Assembly (NCBI RefSeq): GCF_004348325.1
Contig: NZ_SMKF01000030.1
Location: 1-42,170 of the forward strand
DNA length: 42,170 bases
Reading direction: 5' to 3'
From: Micromonospora sp. KC213
GTDB taxonomy: Bacteria > Actinomycetota > Actinomycetes > Mycobacteriales > Micromonosporaceae
How positions within the stretch are numbered: position 1 is the first letter of the stretch; every line of letters begins with the position of its first letter. Positions 16,561 to 26,284 of this stretch are shown one piece after another. Position numbers and translations under genes: made by a program. The notes under the pieces are model-generated. The model had not been told where the DNA came from, ran no database searches, and was given only the letters and a program-made list of their open reading frames with translations.

Positions 16561-19311
16561 TCACTCGAGTTCGGCGCGCAGTTTCTCCGCGTCGGGGTGC
16601 CCCAGCCCGTCGAAGATGTGCAGCGCCTCCTGCCGCGACCGCCGCGCCGAGGCCGGCTCGCCCGCCAGGTCGTACGCGGCGGCGAGCTTGGCCAGGGTCT
16701 GCCCTTCATTGTTGAGGTCGCCGGCCTCCCGGAACAGCTCCAGCGCCCGCCCGTAACCGGCCACCGCCTCCCACGGCTCGCCGCGCTGATGGTGGATGTA
16801 ACCGAGGCTGTCCCACGTGACCGCCTCACCGAACCGGTCGCCTGCCTTTCGCAGCAGGGCCAACGCCGCCCGGCAGTCGTCGAACGCCTGGTCCAGCTCT
16901 CCCAACTGCGCGTGCTGCCAGCCCACGGTGTTACGGGCATTGGCGGTCATCACCGGGTCGCCGAGCCGCTCGTACCGCAGCATGGCCTCCCGCGCGTGGT
17001 GCAGTGCGTCACGGAAACGGCCGTCACGCTCCGCCACCCAGGACAGGTTGCCGTGCACCTGCGCCGCCCCGGCCTCGTCACCGCACCGACCGTACAGCGC
17101 CAGCGCCTGGCGCAGGTGGCTGTCCGCCTCGCGCAGCCGGCGCAGCCGGCTGTAGGCACGGCCCAGGTTGCGGTGGGCGTGCGCCCGGGGCAACGGCCCC
17201 GCGTCGTGTCCCGCCGCGTCGAGCGCTGCGTGATGCACCGCGACGTAGTCGTCCCAGTGTCCCTGTCGATCGAAGTAGGTCACCAGTGCCCAGGCCAGCT
17301 GCCAGCGGTGGCCGTCGAAGCCGGCCGGCGCCGTCAGGGCGAGGGCCACGAGCACGGGGTGCTCCACGGTGAACCATCGCATCGCCGCCTGGGCATCGGC
17401 CGGCGCCTCGGGGCGCACCCGGGCCTGGGGCGGCGCCAGCACGATCGCGTCCCGCCGGGGGTTCAGCAGCCGATCCGCAGCCAGCGCGGTGTGCAGGTAG
17501 TGGTCCAGCATGCGGTGCGTCGCCATCCGCCGCCGCCCCTCGTGGTCGAGGGTGCGGACCAGTTCGGCAGCGTACCCGCGCAGCAGATCGTGCATGCCGT
17601 ACCGGCCCGGGGACGGCTCGTCCAGCAGGTGGGCGCGGGTGAGCGCGACCAGCGCCCGGCGGGCCACCTCTTCGTCAACGCCCGTCAGGCTCGCCACGGC
17701 AGCCACCGAGACGCTCGGCCCGGGGTGCAGGCCGAGCAGCCGGAACACCCATGCCGTGGTGGCGTCCAGCGTCCGGTAGGACACCGCGAGCACCGTGCGC
17801 AGGTCGCTGCGCGGACCGCCCCCGTCGAACCGGTCGAGGCGATGGTGCGCGCGCAGCTCGGCGGCGAGGGCCGACAGCGAGAACGAGGGACGGCCGGCGG
17901 CCCGCGCCGCGACGACGGCCAGGGCCAGCGGCAACCGTGCGGAGGCGTCGATGATCTCCCGCACCGCCTGCGGTTCCCGCCGCACCCGGTCCGCGCCGAG
18001 CCGCCGGGCCAGCATCTGGCACGCCTCGGCCGGCGAGAACAGGTCGAGCGGCACCGGCACCGCCCCCTCCACGGCCACCAGCCCGGCGAGGTCTGCCCTG
18101 CTGGTGACGATCGTGAAACAGGACGTCGCGCCGGGCAGCAGTGGGCGCACCTGGTCGGAGTCGCGGGCGTTGTCCAGCACCACCAGTATCCGCCGGTCGG
18201 CCAGCAGACTGCGGTAGAGGCCCACCTGCGCGTCCAGGCTGGTCGGGATCCGCCCTGCCGGCACCTGCAGTGCGTCGAGCAAGCCGCGAACCGCCTCGGC
18301 CACGGTCATGGCCGGGCCGGCGGGATCGAACCCCCGCAGGTCCACGTAGAGCTGACCATCGGGGAACCGGGTGTGCGCCCGGTGCGCCCATAGCACCGCC
18401 AACGCGGTCTTGCCCACCCCGGCGGTGCCGGTGACCACGGCGATCCGGGCTCCGGACCTGTCGCGCACGGCCGCGTCCAGGTCGGCGAGCTGTCCGGCAC
18501 GGCCGACGAAGCCCGGCAGCTCGGCGGGGAGCTGCCGGGGCACGGTGACCGGCAGCCCGCCGGCCGCCGCATCGTCGCCGCGCAACAGCAACTGCTGCGC
18601 TCGTCGCAGCACCACACCCGGGTCGACACCGAGTTCGTCGGCGAGGCGGGCCCGGACAGCCGCGTAGACGTCGAGCGCCTCCGCGGTCCGGCCGCAACCG
18701 TGCAGGGCGAGCATCAGCTGGGCGTGCAGCCGTTCCCGGAACGGGTCGGCTTGCACCGCCTGCCGCAGCGGGCCGACCATCTCGGCGTGCCGCCCAGCGG
18801 CAAGCTCGGCGTCGTACCACTCCTCGGCCGCGGCGAGGCGGCGTTCCCGCAGCTCGGGGCCCCGGGCGGCGCGCATCGCCTCGGTGGTGCCGCCCATCTC
18901 CGGCCCAGGCCACCGAGCCAGGGCCCGGCGCAGCAGGTCGGCCCGCGCGGCCGGGTTGCCGGTCTCGCGCTGGGCGTGGGCCACCGCCTCGTCGAAGTCG
19001 TGCAGGTCGAGCTCGCCGGGCCGCACCATGATCAGGTAACCGGGTGGGCGACGAACAATGGTCGCCGCGCCGAGCCGCCGGCGCAGGCCCGACACATACG
19101 CCTGCACCTGGCCGCGAACCGTCGCCGGCCAGGTCTCCCCCCAGGTGAGGGCGACGATCTGTTCCTCCGAAACCACCCGGTTGGCGTTCAGCAGGAGCGC
19201 GGCCAGGATGGTGCGGGGTTTGGGCCCGCCCAATGGCACCGGCACCCCGTCGTCGTGGACCGTCACCGGCCCCAACAGGTGGTAACGCCGGCCCCAGTTC
19301 CGGTCGTTCAT
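16561..19311 (-). CDS. AfsR/SARP-family transcriptional regulator with NB-ARC and TPR domains
   Basis: 916 residues from ATG 19311. An OmpR-like winged helix occupies about 10-95 (YHLLGPVTVHDDG..., AYVSGLRRRLGA). A bacterial transcriptional activation domain of TPR-like helices covers about 100-245 (FRERLHAQLMLALHGCGR, LADELGVDPG). An NB-ARC/STAND ATPase follows, with Walker A GTAGVGKT (Lys about 301) and a Walker B-like RILVVLDNA. The last 220 residues are tetratricopeptide repeats with YxRLGD, ALxLxRxxGD spacing. STAND regulators of this type activate secondary-metabolite or secreted-protein genes after ligand-driven ATP-dependent oligomerisation. The start is less certain: ATG 19329 and further upstream codons remain open, and none has a strong ribosome site. 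The gene diverges from the Rhs gene with a 377-base spacer, making that gene a plausible target. Confidence 0.92.
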   Translation of the reverse strand: MNDRNWGRRYHLLGPVTVHDDGVPVPLGGPKPRTILAALLLNANRVVSEEQIVALTWGETWPATVRGQVQAYVSGLRRRLGAATIVRRPPGYLIMVRPGELDLHDFDEAVAHAQRETGNPAARADLLRRALARWPGPEMGGTTEAMRAARGPELRERRLAAAEEWYDAELAAGRHAEMVGPLRQAVQADPFRERLHAQLMLALHGCGRTAEALDVYAAVRARLADELGVDPGVVLRRAQQLLLRGDDAAAGGLPVTVPRQLPAELPGFVGRAGQLADLDAAVRDRSGARIAVVTGTAGVGKTALAVLWAHRAHTRFPDGQLYVDLRGFDPAGPAMTVAEAVRGLLDALQVPAGRIPTSLDAQVGLYRSLLADRRILVVLDNARDSDQVRPLLPGATSCFTIVTSRADLAGLVAVEGAVPVPLDLFSPAEACQMLARRLGADRVRREPQAVREIIDASARLPLALAVVAARAAGRPSFSLSALAAELRAHHRLDRFDGGGPRSDLRTVLAVSYRTLDATTAWVFRLLGLHPGPSVSVAAVASLTGVDEEVARRALVALTRAHLLDEPSPGRYGMHDLLRGYAAELVRTLDHEGRRRMATHRMLDHYLHTALAADRLLNPRRDAIVLAPPQARVRPEAPADAQAAMRWFTVEHPVLVALALTAPAGFDGHRWQLAWALVTYFDRQGHWDDYVAVHHAALDAAGHDAGPLPRAHAHRNLGRAYSRLRRLREADSHLRQALALYGRCGDEAGAAQVHGNLSWVAERDGRFRDALHHAREAMLRYERLGDPVMTANARNTVGWQHAQLGELDQAFDDCRAALALLRKAGDRFGEAVTWDSLGYIHHQRGEPWEAVAGYGRALELFREAGDLNNEGQTLAKLAAAYDLAGEPASARRSRQEALHIFDGLGHPDAEKLRAELE

Positions 19312-19688
19312 CGCCCCACTATGGATCATCGTCGCTCGATCAGTTGGCCCCGTTCCCAAGCTGTGAGTCGCGGCGTCACGCCGGTAATCCGCACGCCTTC
19401 CGCCGGCCACCCGAGCACCGCCGGCCGTTCACCGGTACGGGTTTCCCGGCCTGCCGGTCGAAGGGTTTTCGAAGCGTTGGTCCTTACCGTGACGCCTGCC
19501 CTGATCCACGGGGCCGTCCGCATCGCCGACGACGTCGCCGCCTCCGTGTTGCGAGCCGCCCGCGCAACACGGAGGTGAGCGGCGCGTCGATGGAGACGGT
19601 CCGCCCCGCCTGACCGACGCACGGGGTGTCACCGGGACGGGGCCCACACCGACGGCGAGAGACGCCTCGGCTCACTGAGGAGGTCGTA
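19312..19688. other. Divergent spacer between the SARP regulator and the Rhs gene
   Basis: 377 bases expected to hold both promoters. It contains a perfect 13-pair hairpin at 19541-19575, listed separately. I cannot make out confident -35/-10 boxes or the seven-base direct repeats often bound by SARPs. Confidence 0.5.
19541..19575 (+). repeat. Perfect 13-bp inverted repeat in the Rhs leader or promoter region
   Basis: CCTCCGTGTTGCG (19541-19553), nine-base spacer, CGCAACACGGAGG (19563-19575). It ends 113 bases before the Rhs start codon. It could be an RNA hairpin in the 5' leader (attenuator or stabiliser) or a protein-binding site. Its AT-containing, non-repetitive arms make chance less likely than for pure GC hairpins. 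Confidence 0.7.
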
Positions 19689-22600
19689 ATGGCTAGACAG
19701 GGAAGAAGGTGGGGTCGGGCCCTCAGGGCCGGGCACCCCGGCGGTGCCGGCGGTCGTCGGATCGCGGCGGCGCTGAGCGTCGTGCTGGCGGCCGGCCTGG
19801 GCGCGGCGGTGCAGGCCCGACCGGTGCAGGCGGTGCCGGTACAGGGACCGACGGCACCTGTGGGCGAGCCCGACGGGCCGCTGCAACGGCCAGACGAGCC
19901 GGCGGCGCTGGCCACCGCGCGGCTGACCGGCAAGCGGGTCCTGATCAGCCGCCGGACCACCGAAACCACCGAGTTCTGGGCGCTGCCCAACGGAGCGGTC
20001 GAGGCGGAGATCAGCGCCGGGCCGGTGCGCATGCGGGGCGACGACGGCGACTGGGTCGACGTGGACACCACGCTGCGGCGCAACCCGGACGGCTCGGTGA
20101 CGCCGGTGGCACACCCGTACGGGCTGAAGCTGTCCGGCCCGGCCGACGTCGGCGAACACAAGTTGATCCAGCTCGGCACCGGCGGACAACAGTCGACACT
20201 CGGCTGGTCCGGCCGGCTGCCCGAGCCGACCCTCGACGGCGCCAAGGCCACCTACCCGGAGGTCCGCCCCGGGGTCGACCTGGTGGTGACGGCGACCCGC
20301 ACCGGATATGAGCAGACCCTCGTGGTCAAGAATCGGCAGGCTGCCGCCCAGGTCCGGCAGATTCGCCTGCCCTGGCGCACCCCCGGGGCGGCGACCACGG
20401 TCGCGGCGCGAGCCCGCCAGCTACCGGCGCTGATGTGGGACTCCCGGGTCGATCGGGCCTCCGGGGAGCGCACGCACCGGGCGGCGGTGGGCGTACGGCA
20501 CGAGGGCACCGGCGCGAAGTCCACGCTGGTGCTGACCCCTGACGCCAGGTTCCTCACGGACCCGGCCACCACCTACCCGGTGGTGATCGACCCGTCGCAG
20601 AGCCTCGGCCCGAACTTCGACACGTTCGTGCAGAACACCTACACCACCGACCAGTCGACGGCGACGGAGCTGAAGCTGGGTACCCACGACGGTGGCGCCA
20701 CCAAGGCCCGGTCGTTCCTGAGCTTCCACAACCTGTCCTGGCTGTGGGACAAGCGGGTGACGGCGGCGACCCTCAGCCTGTGGAACTACCACTCCTACTC
20801 CTGCTCCGCCCGGTCGTGGGAAGCCTGGCAGGTCAACCCGGTCAACAACACCGCCCGGTGGACCGCTCAACCGGCCTGGCTGGCAAAAGCGGGCACCTCC
20901 ACCGAGACCAAGGGGTTCAGCACCTCCTGCGGTGCCGGCCGGGTCAGCGTGCCGGTGACCCTCGCCTTCCAGAAGACTGCCGAGGAGCGCTGGCAGACCT
21001 CGAACATCGGCCTGCGCGCCAGCAGCGAGACCGACAGCTACGGCTGGAAACGCTTTCACTCGGCCGAGGGGGCGAACCCGCCCAAGGTCACGCTGACCTA
21101 CGAGTCAAAGACCGCGGTCACCGCCCAGGCCACCGCGCCCTCCACCGTCTGCGCCACGGGCGTGGACCGGCCCCACGTCGCCAGTCTGACCCCGCAGCTG
21201 CGGGCCCAGGTCACCGACGCCGACGGGTCCTCCGTGCACGCCACCTTCGAGTGGCACGCGGTCGGCGGCGCGCTTGTCGGGTCGGCGACCGAAGGGCCGG
21301 GCGCGTCCGGCTCCTGGCTGTCGACCACCGTCCCCGCCGGGGCGTTCGTCGAGGGCGGCAGCTACGCGTGGCGGGTGCGCGGCAGCGACGGCACCGAGGC
21401 CGACGCCTGGTCGCCGTGGTGCGAGTTTACCGTCGACACGGTCACCCCGGCGGCGTCTCCCACCGTCTCCTCGACCGCCTACCCGGCCGGGCAGTGGGCC
21501 GGTGCCGCCGGCACCACCGGCGGCTTCACCCTCGGCGCGGCCGGGGTGGCCGACGTCGCCGCCTACGAGTACGGGCTGGACATCAATCCGCCGAACCAGG
21601 TCGTCAACGCCCCCACGCCGGGCGCGAACGTGTCCCTGTCACTGACTCCCGCCTCCGACGGCCCGCACACCCTCTACGTACGGTCGCGGGACCGGGCCGG
21701 CAACCGGTCGCCGCTGCGCGCCTATGCCTTCTCGGTGGGCGGCGGCGCGGTGACCGGCCCGCGGACCGGCGACATCACCGCGGCGAAGACCGCCATCACC
21801 GGGGTCGGCCGGCCCACGGCCACCGGCGTGACGTACCAGTGGCGGCGCGCCGACACCGACGCGTGGGTCGACCTCCCCGCCGCGCACGTCACGGTCGCCG
21901 CCGGCGGCGGGAAGGTGACCTGGCCGTTGCCGACCAGCGGCGGCGGCGTGTTCCCGAAGCTGAACTGGGACGTGGCCGCCACCCTCGCCGGTGTGGACGC
22001 CCAGGCGGTCCCCCGGGACGGTCCCCTGCAGCTGCGCGGCAGCTTCGTCGGCGGCACCGCCGCCGCGTCCGGCGCGGTCCGGATCACCTTCGACCGGAAC
22101 CAGGCCACCGCCGCCACCGAGGAGATCGGGCCGGGCACCGTCAACCTGATCACCGGTGACCTCTCCGTCACCGACACCGACGTGTCGGTGGACGCGTACG
22201 ACAGCGACCTGACCGTCGGCCGCACCTACCACAGCCGGCGCTCCGCCCAGACGGACGCCGCAGCGATGTTCGGCCCCGGCTGGGTGTCCGGCGCCGCCGT
22301 CGAGGAGGCCGACGCGGCCTGGACCGGGCTGACCGTGTACGGGTCGCTCGTGCAGGTGGGCACCACCGACGGGGACACCGTCGGGTTCTCCCGGCGCACC
22401 GCCACCGTCTTCGACCCCGAGGTCGGAATGGAGTCGCTGAAGCTGACCCACACCGCGGCCACCGACACGTACACCCTCACCGACACCGACGGCACCGCCG
22501 TGACGTTCACCCGGGTCGCCGGCGCCGCCGCCGGCCGGTACGTGCCGACCGCCACCCGCACCCCGGGCAGTGACCAGACCACCACCTGGAGCTGGGAGCG

Positions 22601-25600
22601 GGTGACCGTCGCCGGGCAGGAGGTGCTGCGCCCGACCCGGATGCTCGCGCCGGTGCCCGACGGGGTCAACTGCGCGACGCTGACCCGCGGCTGCCGGGCG
22701 TTGGTGTTCCGGTACGCCACCGCCACCACCGCCACCGGCGGCGCGGAGGACACCTGGGGCGACTACCTCGGCCGGGTCAAGGAGATCGGGTTCACCGCGT
22801 GGGACCCGGACCAGGCCACCCCCGCCATGCGGACCGTGGTGCTGGCCCGCTACGCCTACGACGACGCCGGTCGGTTGCGGGCGCGGTGGGACCCGCGGCG
22901 GGACCGGGCCGACGGCGGCGTCGTCCGACACCAGTGGGAGACCTACGCCTACCAGGCCGACGGGGTGCTGTCCACGGTCACCCCGCCCGGTCAGGAGTCG
23001 TGGCGGTTCCGCTACACCACCGTCCCCGGTGACCCCGGTGCCGGCCGGCTGCACCAGGTGAGCCGGTCCGCACTGGCCGCCGGCACCGCCACCGACACGG
23101 TCGTCTACCGGGTGCCGGTCTCCGGCGGCGGCGCCCCGTACGACCTGTCACCGGCCCAGACCGCCCGCTGGGGGCAATCCGAGCCGCCGACCGACGCCAC
23201 GGCGGTCTTCCCCGCCGACCAGGTGCCCTCGGGTAACCCGGCGACCGGCGCCCTGCCGTCGAGCTGGGAACGCGCGTCGGTGACCTACCTGGACGCCAAC
23301 GCCCGGGAGGTGAACACCGCCGTCCCCGGCGGGCACGTCACCGCCACCTGGCGGGACGCGCACGGCAACGTGATCCGTTCGCTGACCGCCGCCAACCGGG
23401 CCCGGGCGTTGGACGACGCGCCCGGCGACACCCCGGAGCGGGAGAGCGGCCTGGCCCTGGACCACTCCACCGAACAGGTGTGGTCCGACGACGGGCAGCG
23501 GCTGCTGTCCACCCTCGCCCCGCGTCGTGAGGTGGTGCTCCCCAGCGGCGCCACCGTCCTCGGTCGCACCCTGACCCGCAACACCTACGACCAGGGCGCG
23601 CCGTCGGCCGGCGGCCCTTACCACCTGGTCACCACCCGGGAGGACCTGGTCCGGCACTGGGGGCCGACCGGTGTCGAGGTGGACACCGACAAGCGCACCA
23701 CCAGCACCGCCTACGACTGGTCGCTGCGCCAGCCGACGGCGACCACCGCGGACCCGGGCGGGCTGGCCCACAGCGTGCGTAGCAGCTACGACCCGGGCAC
23801 CGCGGTGGAGACCTCGACCACCACAGCGGCCGGTGGCGCCTCGACGGACACCCCAGCCACCCGCCGGACGGTTGTCTACCGGGCCACCGCCGGCTCCGGG
23901 CACGCCGAGTGCGACCTGCGGCCGGAGTGGGCCAACCTGCCCTGCCGGGTGCAGCCGGGCGGGCAGCCGGCCGAGGGACCGGAACTGCCGACGACCGGCA
24001 CCACCTACGACATGTTCCACCAGCCCCGGGTGGTCACCGAACGCACCAGCGCCGGAGTGCTGCGGACCACCACCACCCGGTACGACGAGGCGGGGCGCGA
24101 GTACGAGACGACGGTCACCGGGCCGGCCGGCTCCGGCACCGCCGTGCCGGCCGAACGCAAGGTGTACGACCCGGTCACCGGTCTGCTGGTGCGGACCCAG
24201 TCGGTCAGCGGCGGCACGGTGACCGCCGAGATCGTGCGCGGCTACGACACGTTGGGCCGGCTGACGTCGTACACCGACGCCGACGGCAACGTCTCGACCA
24301 CCACGTACGACCTGCGGAGCCGGGTGGCGACCAGCGCCGACGGGCGGGGCACCAGGGTGCACACCTACGACGGCGGCACCGAACGGCGCGGCCTGCTCAC
24401 CTCCGTGCACGACAGCCAGGCCGGCCTGTTCACCGGCCGTTACGACCCGGACGGCACCCTGGTCTCGGAAAGCTGGCCCAACGGGGTCGTGGTGAGCCGG
24501 CAGGTCGACCCGAGCGGTGAGCCGGTCGCGGTGGCGTACACCCGGCCGGGTTGCGCGGCCACCGACTGCACCCTGTTCCGCGAGTCGGTGAACCGCTCCG
24601 CCCACGGCCAGGCCCGGGAGATCGTGAGCACGCTGTCGCACCAGGCGTACCGCTACGACCAGGTCGGCCGGCTCACCCAGGTCCAGGTCACCGCGGGAGA
24701 GGCCTGCACCACCCGGACGTACGCCTTCGACGCGGCCAGCAACCGCCGGTCGGGCACCGAGTACGGCCCGGCCGGGGACGGGGGTTGCCAGGCCACGAAC
24801 CCGGCGGCGACCCGGACGTGGAGCTACGACACCGCCGACCGGGCCACCACCGCCGGGTACGCCTACGACACGCTGGGCCGTACCACCCGCGTGCCCGCGG
24901 TCGACACCGCGAACCCGGCAGGCGGGCAGGTCACCGTCGGCTACCACGTCACCGACCTGGTGGACACGATCACCCAGGGCGGGCGGAGCACCGACTACCG
25001 GCTCGACGTCGGCGGCGAACGGATCCGTTCGTGGACCGACACGGCGGGCACCGAGACGGTCACCGCCGTGCACCACTACGACGGTGACGAGGACACGCCG
25101 GTCTGGACGCAGGAGAACGCCACCGACCACACCCGCCCGGTGGCCGGGCTGGCGGAGCTGGCCGGAATCTGGAACAGCGCCGCCGGCACCGTCGGCTGGC
25201 AGCTGACCAACCTGCACGGCGACGTGGTCGCCACCATCCATGGCGACGACGCCGGCCTGAGCACGGTCGGTGAGGCGTCCGAGTACGGCATTCCGGACGA
25301 CGAGGTCGGCGAGCGCCGGTACGGCTGGCTCGGCGGCAAGCTTCGCGCCGCGGACGCCCCATCCGGGCTGGTGCTGATGGGGGTCCGGCTCTACAACCCC
25401 GCCACCGGCCGGTTCCTGCAGGTCGACCCCGTCTACGGAGGCAGCTGCGGTCGCTACGAGTACACCTGTGCAGACCCGGCCAACAAGCTGGATCTGGACG
25501 GCAAACGCATTTGCGTGTGGAAGTGGTGCTGGAACCGCAGCGGCGGCCACGGTAAGACCCGATGGTGCGGCACCTGCTGGCTCAACCACGGCGCGAAGAA

Positions 25601-25793
25601 GTTCTACAACTTCACCAACAAGTGGAAGAAGCGCGCCAAGCGCTACGGCAGGGCCTGCGCCTACGGCGCGTTCGGCGGGGTCGTCGCGGACTCCATCAAG
25701 AACCGCAAGGCGTTCCGGGGCAAGTGGCGCTCATGGGGCTACGCCGGCTGCTTCGGCTTCATGTACACGAAGTGGTCACGCGGCCGGTGGTGA
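19689..25793 (+). CDS. Secreted Rhs/YD-repeat protein with DNRLRE-like N-terminal domain and a cationic C-terminal tail
   Basis: 2034 residues; ATG 19689 has a textbook GAGGAGG at 19677-19683. A signal peptide (basic, then IAAALSVVLAAGLGAAVQA) directs export. Then comes a region typical of actinomycete wall-associated proteins, with a DNRLRE-like beta-sandwich (about 310-490, NTYTTDQSTATELKLG) and immunoglobulin/fibronectin-like segments (to about 750). A DUF6531-like entry (VNLITGDLSV, YHSRRSAQ) leads into Rhs/YD repeats (YDDAGRLRA, YDTLGRLTSY, YDQVGRLTQV, YDTLGRTTRV). The Rhs core end is clear: YGWLGGKLRA, LMGVRLYNPATGRFLQVDP and the closing DLDG at about 1936-1939. The remaining 95 residues (1940-2034) form a variable tail with 10 Trp, 6 Cys, 23 Lys/Arg and one acidic residue. 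In Rhs proteins this position carries the toxin. No immunity gene is directly downstream; tandem hairpins follow the stop. Confidence 0.93.
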   Translation: MARQGRRWGRALRAGHPGGAGGRRIAAALSVVLAAGLGAAVQARPVQAVPVQGPTAPVGEPDGPLQRPDEPAALATARLTGKRVLISRRTTETTEFWALPNGAVEAEISAGPVRMRGDDGDWVDVDTTLRRNPDGSVTPVAHPYGLKLSGPADVGEHKLIQLGTGGQQSTLGWSGRLPEPTLDGAKATYPEVRPGVDLVVTATRTGYEQTLVVKNRQAAAQVRQIRLPWRTPGAATTVAARARQLPALMWDSRVDRASGERTHRAAVGVRHEGTGAKSTLVLTPDARFLTDPATTYPVVIDPSQSLGPNFDTFVQNTYTTDQSTATELKLGTHDGGATKARSFLSFHNLSWLWDKRVTAATLSLWNYHSYSCSARSWEAWQVNPVNNTARWTAQPAWLAKAGTSTETKGFSTSCGAGRVSVPVTLAFQKTAEERWQTSNIGLRASSETDSYGWKRFHSAEGANPPKVTLTYESKTAVTAQATAPSTVCATGVDRPHVASLTPQLRAQVTDADGSSVHATFEWHAVGGALVGSATEGPGASGSWLSTTVPAGAFVEGGSYAWRVRGSDGTEADAWSPWCEFTVDTVTPAASPTVSSTAYPAGQWAGAAGTTGGFTLGAAGVADVAAYEYGLDINPPNQVVNAPTPGANVSLSLTPASDGPHTLYVRSRDRAGNRSPLRAYAFSVGGGAVTGPRTGDITAAKTAITGVGRPTATGVTYQWRRADTDAWVDLPAAHVTVAAGGGKVTWPLPTSGGGVFPKLNWDVAATLAGVDAQAVPRDGPLQLRGSFVGGTAAASGAVRITFDRNQATAATEEIGPGTVNLITGDLSVTDTDVSVDAYDSDLTVGRTYHSRRSAQTDAAAMFGPGWVSGAAVEEADAAWTGLTVYGSLVQVGTTDGDTVGFSRRTATVFDPEVGMESLKLTHTAATDTYTLTDTDGTAVTFTRVAGAAAGRYVPTATRTPGSDQTTTWSWERVTVAGQEVLRPTRMLAPVPDGVNCATLTRGCRALVFRYATATTATGGAEDTWGDYLGRVKEIGFTAWDPDQATPAMRTVVLARYAYDDAGRLRARWDPRRDRADGGVVRHQWETYAYQADGVLSTVTPPGQESWRFRYTTVPGDPGAGRLHQVSRSALAAGTATDTVVYRVPVSGGGAPYDLSPAQTARWGQSEPPTDATAVFPADQVPSGNPATGALPSSWERASVTYLDANAREVNTAVPGGHVTATWRDAHGNVIRSLTAANRARALDDAPGDTPERESGLALDHSTEQVWSDDGQRLLSTLAPRREVVLPSGATVLGRTLTRNTYDQGAPSAGGPYHLVTTREDLVRHWGPTGVEVDTDKRTTSTAYDWSLRQPTATTADPGGLAHSVRSSYDPGTAVETSTTTAAGGASTDTPATRRTVVYRATAGSGHAECDLRPEWANLPCRVQPGGQPAEGPELPTTGTTYDMFHQPRVVTERTSAGVLRTTTTRYDEAGREYETTVTGPAGSGTAVPAERKVYDPVTGLLVRTQSVSGGTVTAEIVRGYDTLGRLTSYTDADGNVSTTTYDLRSRVATSADGRGTRVHTYDGGTERRGLLTSVHDSQAGLFTGRYDPDGTLVSESWPNGVVVSRQVDPSGEPVAVAYTRPGCAATDCTLFRESVNRSAHGQAREIVSTLSHQAYRYDQVGRLTQVQVTAGEACTTRTYAFDAASNRRSGTEYGPAGDGGCQATNPAATRTWSYDTADRATTAGYAYDTLGRTTRVPAVDTANPAGGQVTVGYHVTDLVDTITQGGRSTDYRLDVGGERIRSWTDTAGTETVTAVHHYDGDEDTPVWTQENATDHTRPVAGLAELAGIWNSAAGTVGWQLTNLHGDVVATIHGDDAGLSTVGEASEYGIPDDEVGERRYGWLGGKLRAADAPSGLVLMGVRLYNPATGRFLQVDPVYGGSCGRYEYTCADPANKLDLDGKRICVWKWCWNRSGGHGKTRWCGTCWLNHGAKKFYNFTNKWKKRAKRYGRACAYGAFGGVVADSIKNRKAFRGKWRSWGYAGCFGFMYTKWSRGRW

Positions 25794-26284
25794 CAGTCGG
25801 ATGACGCCGCGGGCCGGGCCGTTCGTACCGGCCCGGCCCGCACAGCCGGCGGGCGGCTGCCCGCCGGCTGCCGCTGCTGGCCCCGGTGGTGACCGCATTG
25901 TCAACGTCTCCTCGGGGGGGGGCGACCCGGATGGCGACGCCGCAACTGACCTCCTCGTTGACGAAGGAGGCGATGCACGTGCTCACCCCAGCCTCGCGCT
26001 GCTGCTCGGCGGCCGGGGAATCACCGTCGCACCGGGCATCACCCACCCGCCATGAACGCATGGTTGCGCGACAACGAGCCCGGGCAGCGGGCCGTTGCGG
26101 CGATGACGGCGCTCGGCGGGATCGTGCCGCCCGGGACCAACCTGCACAACCCAACGCTCCCCTCCCCCGCGTTCACCGACCGACAGCGCACCACGTCGCC
26201 GCCCACTCACCAACCGCGCCGCGGCCTGAGTGGGTCTGTCAAACGAACGGCTCTGTCTCACGGCGGCAGATCAGTGCTGCTTGA
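25794..26284. other. Spacer between the convergent Rhs and YdeI-family genes
   Basis: 491 bases. It holds the tandem terminator, a run of nine G residues at 25914-25922, and the sequence GGCTCTGTCTCA at 26249-26260 (also found at 15768-15779). Open frames starting at 25886 and 26052 on the plus strand exist, but neither has a convincing ribosome site, codon bias or family; I do not see an immunity gene here. Confidence 0.5.
25809..25869 (+). terminator. Tandem perfect hairpins after the Rhs gene
   Basis: Hairpin 1: GCGGGCCGGGCCG (25809-25821), loop TTCGTAC, CGGCCCGGCCCGC (25829-25841), 13 pairs. Hairpin 2: AGCCGGCGGGC (25844-25854), loop GGCT, GCCCGCCGGCT (25859-25869), 11 pairs. They are three bases apart and begin 16 bases after the stop, forming a strong double terminator. 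Confidence 0.85.

Noticed and set aside
23148..25589. 813-codon minus-strand open frame opposite the Rhs gene
   Set aside because: Its composition is Gly/Val/Arg-rich with no family features, and the plus strand encodes clear YD repeats.
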